A stretch of 60,000 nt of DNA from assembly GCA_949358305.1 (NCBI GenBank), contig CASHSZ010000136.1, forward strand, positions 64,001 through 124,000. Reading direction: 5' to 3'. This stretch comes from Strigamia acuminata. Lineage: Eukaryota > Arthropoda > Chilopoda > Geophilomorpha > Linotaeniidae. The notes beneath the pieces were generated by a model. That model did not search any database and was not told the DNA's origin. It was given only the letters and a program-made list of their open reading frames with translations. Shown piece by piece: positions 54,323-60,000 of the stretch; position 1 is the first letter of the stretch; each line of letters begins with the position of its first letter. Both the position numbers and the translations under genes were made by a program.

Positions 54323-56967
54323 GTTTAACACCTAAAGCTGTGTCGGAACCACCGGAAGTGGAGCGCGTGTTGCCACTAAAATCTGTGTTGACCGCGCCTA
54401 ATACTGACCCAATACTTCCGAAGTTGACTTCATTCGTGATGATTTCTCCTAAAGAGAAAGATGTGTCCGAGGAGCCAAAGATTGAGATCGGGATTGGAGA
54501 GAGAGTACGACGTGATTCCCAATACGTGAAGATCGTCTGGAATGACATCCAATTTATTGCGCAGTTTGACTCTGGTGCTCAGACCTGCATCATGGCGCAA
54601 GATCTGTATGAAAAGCTGCATGAGAAGATGGGGGTGGAAATGGTTGTGTTGCACGAGACCATTCGCGTTGCCAATAATCAATTAGTTGAGGTCTTGGGTA
54701 GCGTGGAAATAACCGTGCGTGCACCTCAAACTCTGATCTCTTTTGTGTGCTTGGTAATAGAGGACTCATCAGCGGACTTGCTGCTCGGACGAGATTTCTG
54801 TCGAGCGGTTGGATTATGTACGGACCATGGACTTAATTGCTGGTTCATAAGAGGTTCGGAGGAGCGGCGTAGTTTCATGACTATGAGACAGGCGCTGGCC
54901 TCCGATCCGGTACTTTTGTTGCCACTAATCCCCGCCGCCCCTAAGATGGCAGTTCCTGCCCCGATTAGTGATGTAAATTGTGTTTTGTTGAATCATCGCA
55001 CATTGCCCGCCGAAACTTTTGAGTTACCGCATGACGATGCGCCATTCAGAGTTAAGGTGGTGGTTTCGCGTAAGACCGCGGAAAATAGGAGTTGGACATT
55101 TCTTTGGTCACCTCCGCGACGCGAAAAGTCGTGCAGAGCGAAATTCCGGAATACGACACGTGTCTACCGGAGGCCCATGAGTTTTAGCCAGTTCCGACGT
55201 TCTAAACGGGTGCGCAGGGCTCGGAAGAGATTGTCGCAGTCTGCGGAGTCGTCCGTTCCGTCAGTTCCTCCCGATTCAGTTATTTCGGATGTGGAAGGGA
55301 AAGTTGGTTCCACTGGTGGACAGTTTTTTCCTACGACCAATTTTGTTGAATATCTGCCTTGTCCTGATCCGACTAAGTTGGACTGGATTTATGGGCAGTT
55401 ATCAAATCAACTATCACCAAAACGCATCACTCATTTGATTGACGCGTTAAAACCCGTTTCGAACATCTTCAGAGAAGAAATTGGGTTGTGCAATAACACC
55501 CTTTTTGAGGTTGATCTTAAACCTGACTTTAGGCCAATACACGTGCCTGTTAGGCCGGTAAACCCTGCTAAAAAAGCTATTATTGATCAATACATCGATC
55601 AAAAGCTGGCGCAGGGAATTATTCGTCGCTCGAAGAGTGATTGTGCCGTGGCCCCTGTCGTCGTCCCCAAGAAGGATGGCAGATGGAGGTGCGCCATGGA
55701 CTTTCGCCCTATCAACGCGCAAACGATGCCTGACGTGTATCCCCTCCCAGATATTGATAACATCTTTTCATATTTGGGCGGGGCTAAGTGGTTTTCCATA
55801 ATAGATGGACGTGAAGCGTTTCATCAGATCGGCGTTAGGCCAGGAGATGAACGTTTTCTCGCTTTTATCACGCATCGCGGACTCTACGAGTATGTCCGCA
55901 TGCCTTTTGGACCAATAAATGGCCCTGCAACACTGCAACGCGCTATGAATCTTACGCTTGCGGAGTTTCTTTACAAATGCGTCTTTGTTTACATCGACGA
56001 CATTATTGTCTTTAGTAAAACATTTGAAGAACATGTTGAACATCTGAAGCAAGTTTTGACACTTCTTGACGCGGCAGGATTCACGATGAATGCCGGCAAG
56101 ACAGAGTTGTGTAAGCGTAGCCTTGAAGTGTTGGGTCATATTGTTGAAGAAGGAAAGATTCGTCCTAATCCAAAAAAGACCAGCGCGATCCAGTTATTTC
56201 CCGCGCCAACTAACGTAAAAGAGTTGCAGCGCTTTAAGGGCATGATTGGGTACTATTCTTCGTTTTTTCCGGGGTACTCGAAGACTTGTGAAGTTTTCAG
56301 GCCCTTGATGAAGAAGAACGCGCCATGGAATTGGACGGATGGCTGTCAAGCAGCGTTCGAGTATCTGCGGGACCAAGTTGCGACGTCAACTTTGCAGCGG
56401 AGGTTTCCTGACTGGTCGAAGCCGTATATTCTGCAGACAGACGCGAGCTACTCAGGCTTGGGTGCTGCGTTGATGCAATTGGATGGTAATGGCATTCGTG
56501 TGCCAATTGCATTTGCTTCGCGCGCTTTAAATAGTGCGGAAAAGAATTACAATGTTACGGAAATCGAGTGTCTAGCTGCTGTTTGGGCAGTTAAGCGTTT
56601 CCGCAGTTACCTAGAACTTATGGACTTTTACCTTGAGAGCGATCACAAGTGTTTAAAATGGCTTTTTGCTCAACGCGAACCAAAGGGCAGATTGGCTCGA
56701 TGGATTCTGTCAATGTCAGACTTTCGATTTACGTTTCTGCATTGCAGTGGCACAAGTAATCGTGTCGCTGATGCGTTGAGCAGAGCTCCTGTAGATCCGG
56801 CCATTGAAATTGGCGATGATGATTGTCCGCTCGTAGATGATGCGACGTATTGTGCGTTCTTTGACGATTTCGCAAGTTGGCCGACCATTGAGATGGTGGA
56901 GCTTGACGAGCATTTCGTGCCTAAACCATCTGGCTCAAAGATCGTTAATGCGGCCAAACTTCGGTAG
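54244..56967 (+). CDS. Gypsy Pol, protease-RT-RNase H part
   Basis: No ATG is required, since it is read from Gag. Numbered from the GTG at 54340: aspartic protease FDSGAQT (D77) with DLLLGRD; reverse transcriptase from about residue 395, with APVVVPKKDGRWRCAMDFRP, FSIIDGREAF (first catalytic Asp 489), MPFGPINGPATLQ and the catalytic YIDD at 551-554; RNase H with QTDASYSGLGAAL (D701), NVTEIECLAAVWA and ESDHKCLKWL. Order and motifs are those of Ty3/gypsy. A spacer of low complexity (residues about 230-340) lies between protease and RT. The frame ends with an in-frame TAG at 56965-56967, after which it stays open in the same frame. Confidence 0.92.
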   Translation, partial: TLGRSGKRERAPTEVRRQSGGPKEEVGLTPKAVSEPPEVERVLPLKSVLTAPNTDPILPKLTSFVMISPKEKDVSEEPKIEIGIGERVRRDSQYVKIVWNDIQFIAQFDSGAQTCIMAQDLYEKLHEKMGVEMVVLHETIRVANNQLVEVLGSVEITVRAPQTLISFVCLVIEDSSADLLLGRDFCRAVGLCTDHGLNCWFIRGSEERRSFMTMRQALASDPVLLLPLIPAAPKMAVPAPISDVNCVLLNHRTLPAETFELPHDDAPFRVKVVVSRKTAENRSWTFLWSPPRREKSCRAKFRNTTRVYRRPMSFSQFRRSKRVRRARKRLSQSAESSVPSVPPDSVISDVEGKVGSTGGQFFPTTNFVEYLPCPDPTKLDWIYGQLSNQLSPKRITHLIDALKPVSNIFREEIGLCNNTLFEVDLKPDFRPIHVPVRPVNPAKKAIIDQYIDQKLAQGIIRRSKSDCAVAPVVVPKKDGRWRCAMDFRPINAQTMPDVYPLPDIDNIFSYLGGAKWFSIIDGREAFHQIGVRPGDERFLAFITHRGLYEYVRMPFGPINGPATLQRAMNLTLAEFLYKCVFVYIDDIIVFSKTFEEHVEHLKQVLTLLDAAGFTMNAGKTELCKRSLEVLGHIVEEGKIRPNPKKTSAIQLFPAPTNVKELQRFKGMIGYYSSFFPGYSKTCEVFRPLMKKNAPWNWTDGCQAAFEYLRDQVATSTLQRRFPDWSKPYILQTDASYSGLGAALMQLDGNGIRVPIAFASRALNSAEKNYNVTEIECLAAVWAVKRFRSYLELMDFYLESDHKCLKWLFAQREPKGRLARWILSMSDFRFTFLHCSGTSNRVADALSRAPVDPAIEIGDDDCPLVDDATYCAFFDDFASWPTIEMVELDEHFVPKPSGSKIVNAAKLR

Positions 56968-59088
56968 AAGTTGCGTATTCTTCAAAAGAAGCGCGAGTTT
57001 GAGGAGTTGGAACCGCTCGAGTTGTTTGGGGATTTTGACACCCAACCCCCCAAACCCCCCGGCCCCTCAAGGGGGGGTAGTGTGCCGGCCGACATGGAAA
57101 ATGCCGTGTTCGGTGCACACCAGCTCTCCGGTGTAACTACGCCTCCAGCTGCCTTGCCACCAAAGAGGTGTGTTGGGAGGCCGCGTAAGGTAATTGCGCC
57201 GCCGACTGACGTACCATTGAAGAGGCATGTTGGAAGGCCAAGAAAGGTCAAAGTGGTTCCTTCTGATCCTGTGTCTAAAAGGAAAAGAGGACGGCCACCA
57301 AAACCCAAACGTAAAGTTGGAAGACCCAAAAAGATTGTATCACCTGCAAGAAGTGAGCATTCGTCTTCACCAGCGTCACCAGTTTCGAATAAAGGAAAAT
57401 CTGGTAGCGAGCGATTTTTGAGTGACCATAGTTCCGACGAATATCGGACTACGGTGCCACCTTTGCCGACGCAACCAAATACGCGTTCGAGGCAGACTCA
57501 ACAACCTTTGGACGGCCAAGTCTCGCCATACGAATCCGAAGATTTGGATGAGGATCGACCGGCTGAGCATCCGGCTTACGAGCTTTTGCCAACTCAGAAA
57601 AGAATGAGGGAAGTTCAGTTGGCTGATGGTTGGGCGAAGGGTATTATAATGTATCTGGATACTGGGCATTTGCCGCTTGGCGAAGACGAGGCTGAGAAAA
57701 TTAAAAAGCAGTCTGTAGACATGGCCTTGTATCATGGGCTTCTGTGCAGGTATCCGCCAGTATCAATTGGCCAGCGCGCTCAATCGCGTCGTATTTACTT
57801 GCCAGAGCCTTTGAGGCGAATTTATTTTCACTGTCTTCACTTCCCGCCAACTTCTGGCCACCTTGGAATTGAAAAGACCATGATGCGTTTAAAGACGCGT
57901 GTTTTTTGGCCAGGGATGAAGAAAGATGTGGCGGAGTGGATCAAGGTATGCGGGCCATGCCAGAGAGCAAAGGTTGAACGGCGTTTGCCAATGGGAGAAA
58001 TGGAAACGGCAAAACCACGCCGTCGTTTCAGAACCATTTACGTCGACTACTTTGGGAAAAAGTTGAAGTCTAGCCAGGGTAATTGCTACGCGTTCGTGAT
58101 GGTTGACGCAGCTAGTAGATGGGTTGACGTTCGGCTTACTGAAAATGCAGATGTGCCAACTACCATCAGGCAAATTGAGAAATTTGTGCAACGATGGGCC
58201 TTCCCAAAGACTTTGATTAGTGACAATGCGCCTACTTTTCGTTCTGCGCGTTTTCAAGCGCACTGTGCGGGAATGGGCATTGTGAACAAGTACATATCTG
58301 TGTATCATCCGCAAGGGAACTTGGCGGAGCGCCTGAACCAGTCACTGAAGACCTGCATTCTCGCGTACATCGACGAGCACGTGAACTGGGATCGTCATAT
58401 TGGCTACTTCATTTTGGCCATTAACGCCAGCTATCAAACATCGCTGAAGTTTTCACCATATATGATGATCGTTGGACAGGAAGCGCGTTATCCGGGCGAC
58501 CTCGACAGTGATACCGACGACGGGGATCCTCTCCCGCCGGATGAGGCGAGGTATTTACATCGTTACATGCTGCGCGTTGGAGCCGAGGCGCGAAAGAACC
58601 TGGAGATCGCAAACCTGCGACACAAGCGATGGTACGACCGGAAGCGACGGCCCCATGACTTCAAACCTGGCGACTGGGTGACACTGAAAAGCAGAATCTT
58701 GTCGTCAGCGGACAAGCAGGTCTCAGCAGGGTTTCAGCAGCGGACGGAGGGTATTTATATAATACACCGGATCATCGGGCCGAACACCGTGCTGTTAATG
58801 AAGGAGGATGGCAGCGTCACGCAGCCATATCACATCGTCGACTTACGACATTGGTACAGCGAGCCTGATGACAGTGCAAAGACACCAGCGGATGTTTTGG
58901 ATCCTCCGGAAGTGCTGACCGCCGCTGGAAGTGAGCGCGTCCCCAGTTTCATCTCTAAAGCGGACATGGATGACATTCATCACCGAGTTGACAAATTTAG
59001 CGCGGAATCACGTGAAATTTGCATGAATTTTTATGCCGAGAACAGAGTTCGGCTGGATGATTGCGAACACGGAGAAAGTTCGTCATGA
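56968..59088 (+). CDS. Gypsy integrase with AT-hook region (same frame after TAG)
   Basis: The frame is continuous with the RT-RNase H frame after the TAG at 56965-56967. Its first ATG is well downstream (57094), so readthrough or an inactivating mutation are the two options. Numbered from 56971, the N-terminal region has four AT-hook cores, GRPRK at 69-73, GRPRK at 88-92, RGRPPK near 106 and GRPKK at 117-121, followed by a Ser-rich linker. Next come the H2C2 zinc domain (HFPPTSGHLG ... CGPCQ), the integrase core with D359, D418 and E453, which gives 34 rather than 35 residues between the last two, and a GPY/F-like C-terminal module (FKPGDWVTLKSR ... IIGPNTVLLM). AT-hooks bind the minor groove of AT-rich DNA, so they may steer integration; that is inference. 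Confidence 0.9.
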   Translation, partial: KLRILQKKREFEELEPLELFGDFDTQPPKPPGPSRGGSVPADMENAVFGAHQLSGVTTPPAALPPKRCVGRPRKVIAPPTDVPLKRHVGRPRKVKVVPSDPVSKRKRGRPPKPKRKVGRPKKIVSPARSEHSSSPASPVSNKGKSGSERFLSDHSSDEYRTTVPPLPTQPNTRSRQTQQPLDGQVSPYESEDLDEDRPAEHPAYELLPTQKRMREVQLADGWAKGIIMYLDTGHLPLGEDEAEKIKKQSVDMALYHGLLCRYPPVSIGQRAQSRRIYLPEPLRRIYFHCLHFPPTSGHLGIEKTMMRLKTRVFWPGMKKDVAEWIKVCGPCQRAKVERRLPMGEMETAKPRRRFRTIYVDYFGKKLKSSQGNCYAFVMVDAASRWVDVRLTENADVPTTIRQIEKFVQRWAFPKTLISDNAPTFRSARFQAHCAGMGIVNKYISVYHPQGNLAERLNQSLKTCILAYIDEHVNWDRHIGYFILAINASYQTSLKFSPYMMIVGQEARYPGDLDSDTDDGDPLPPDEARYLHRYMLRVGAEARKNLEIANLRHKRWYDRKRRPHDFKPGDWVTLKSRILSSADKQVSAGFQQRTEGIYIIHRIIGPNTVLLMKEDGSVTQPYHIVDLRHWYSEPDDSAKTPADVLDPPEVLTAAGSERVPSFISKADMDDIHHRVDKFSAESREICMNFYAENRVRLDDCEHGESSS

Positions 59089-59832
59089 ACACCTTCTTTT
59101 TCTGCTTTTAAAGTGTTTTTCGTGATTATTAATTTATTTTTTAGCATTGGTTGCATTTTTAGCTGAGTTTTGGTGTTTGTAGAATTTGTTTACATTGGAA
59201 TGAGTGTGTTGTTGTGTTTTTTCGTGTATTTTTACTAATCTCTAGTTTTTGACTATTTATTACTAATTGTGGATTTTTTCGTCGACATTTCGGAAGGAGA
59301 TGCGGAGTTAAAACTCTTTTCTTTTCCGTTCGAGATGGAGACGCGACCTGTTGTCGATTTGTTTTGATTTTTGTAAGCGTTTGGTGTTGGTGAACTTTTT
59401 GCCTGATTGTGAAATTTTTATTTGTGTCTTTTGATCGCGTGTAAATTTTTGAAGTGTGAGTTTTGATTCGCTTGTGTTGTTGAGTCCACGCGAAGTTTCG
59501 CGCCTCACCCTTGCGTTTTTGATTTTTGTTTTTCTTTCGCGATCTTAAGATTTTGTTATTATAGTGTATATTTTCTTTTTGTAGTGTTCCCGAGCGTCGC
59601 GATTTTAGTTAAGTGATTTATGCACCATGTGCATCTGTGCCTGGCGCTTGGGCTAGTGATGTTTTATTTTGTGTTTTCGGCGCTTAACGTCGCTTGTATT
59701 GTTGAGTCTACGCGATAACTTCTCGCGCCTCAAAGTGTTTAATCATTCCAATAGTGTTATTTGATTTGATTTCTTGTATCGCATTTTACTTTCGTTTTCA
59801 GATTTTGAACAGAGATTAAAACACTCTGGTCC
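59089..59832 (+). other. 3' untranslated region of the gypsy element
   Basis: About 740 bp of T-rich sequence without an ORF. Two related blocks, 59470-59505 and 59684-59735, share cttgt(g/a)ttgttgagtc followed by acgcga...cgcgcctca. These could form cgcga/tcgcg hairpins. Confidence 0.6.
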
Positions 59833-59840
59833 GAGGGGCG
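59833..59840 (+). promoter_or_regulatory. Polypurine tract of the gypsy element
   Basis: gaggggcg directly abuts the 3' LTR start TGTCACGG and is the likely plus-strand primer. Confidence 0.7.
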
Positions 59841-60000
59841 TGTCACGGCCCGGCATTTACGCGCTTGTGATCCTCACCTAATTGTTGTGTTGTGCGCGTT
59901 ATTCCGTGTGTTTTCCACCATTGTTAAAACTCCCAATAAATCCTTAAACCTATTTGTGTTTGAATTTGAGTTTTGATTTGTCCTTATTTCTTATTCATGT
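59841..60000 (+). repeat. 3' LTR of the gypsy element (first 160 bp)
   Basis: Identical by eye to 51121-51280, including the AATAAA signal. The remaining 840 bp or so lie beyond the window. Confidence 0.95.

Larger units (their letters stand above)
51121..60000 (+). mobile_element. Ty3/gypsy LTR retrotransposon, truncated by window end
   Basis: 5' LTR 51121-52120 (exactly 1000 bp, TGTCA...TGACA), a tRNA-Phe-type primer site, gag, pol (protease, RT, RNase H, integrase in gypsy order), a polypurine tract, and the first 160 bp of the 3' LTR. The visible part of the 3' LTR matches the 5' LTR with no difference that I can see, so insertion is recent. The complete element should end near 60840. 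Gag and pol are in different frames, and a TAG interrupts pol before the integrase. Confidence 0.95.

Noticed and set aside
56982-57329. 115-aa minus-strand ORF opposite the AT-hook region
   Set aside because: Shadow of the gypsy integrase frame, which has the motifs.
1-60000. tRNA or rRNA genes
   Set aside because: I scanned for T-arm (GGTTCGA) and D-arm motifs and for conserved rRNA blocks and saw no cloverleaf. The tRNA-like matches are only the retrotransposon primer sites.

Overview
The window is nuclear DNA of an invertebrate animal, most likely an ecdysozoan or arthropod-like species. The genes are split by short GT-AG introns. A secreted matrix metalloproteinase and a peroxinectin/chorion-type heme peroxidase are present. 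The intergenic DNA is AT-rich and full of repeats. I cannot name the species from sequence alone.

Layout. (1) 1-7770 is a tandem array of a roughly 640-bp repeat, split by a nearly pristine Ty1/copia retrotransposon (439-6876). Its LTRs differ at one base, it has a 5-bp target duplication, and its 1493-codon gag-pol frame is open. (2) 7771-15300 and 24500-35300 form a graveyard of broken, intron-containing fragments of unrelated housekeeping genes: FAD synthase, mitochondrial ribosomal protein uS11m, importin-11 (two inverted copies), a MOV10/UPF1-like helicase, an NRF-6-like acyltransferase (two direct copies), ATP-citrate lyase, and the spliceosomal helicase BRR2/SNRNP200 (minus strand). 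Two copies of a roughly 1.1-kb dispersed repeat with an internal TIR-bounded element lie among them, so transposon-mediated or segmental duplication is likely. (3) 16745-17610 is a 5'-truncated LINE. (4) 18495-22164 is an 11-exon heme peroxidase gene with one frame-disrupting base in exon 3. (5) 28609-31920 is an apparently complete 8-exon matrix metalloproteinase. (6) 39564-42171 (minus) holds three closely packed ORFs of unknown origin, followed upstream by an intronless Ulp1/C48-protease-like gene (43797-44981, minus). (7) 45000-51120 is repeat-rich with no recognised gene. (8) 51121-60000 is a Ty3/gypsy retrotransposon, cut by the window end in its 3' LTR. It has 1000-bp LTRs, a tRNA-Phe primer site, gag and pol in different frames, an in-frame TAG between RNase H and integrase, and four AT-hook motifs upstream of the integrase.

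Only the metalloproteinase, the C48-like gene and possibly the peroxidase and the three-ORF locus look like candidate functional host genes. Most of the remainder is mobile elements, their targets, and relics. No CRISPR array, operon or bacterial feature is present. Exon ends were placed by eye from splice consensus and reading-frame continuity.
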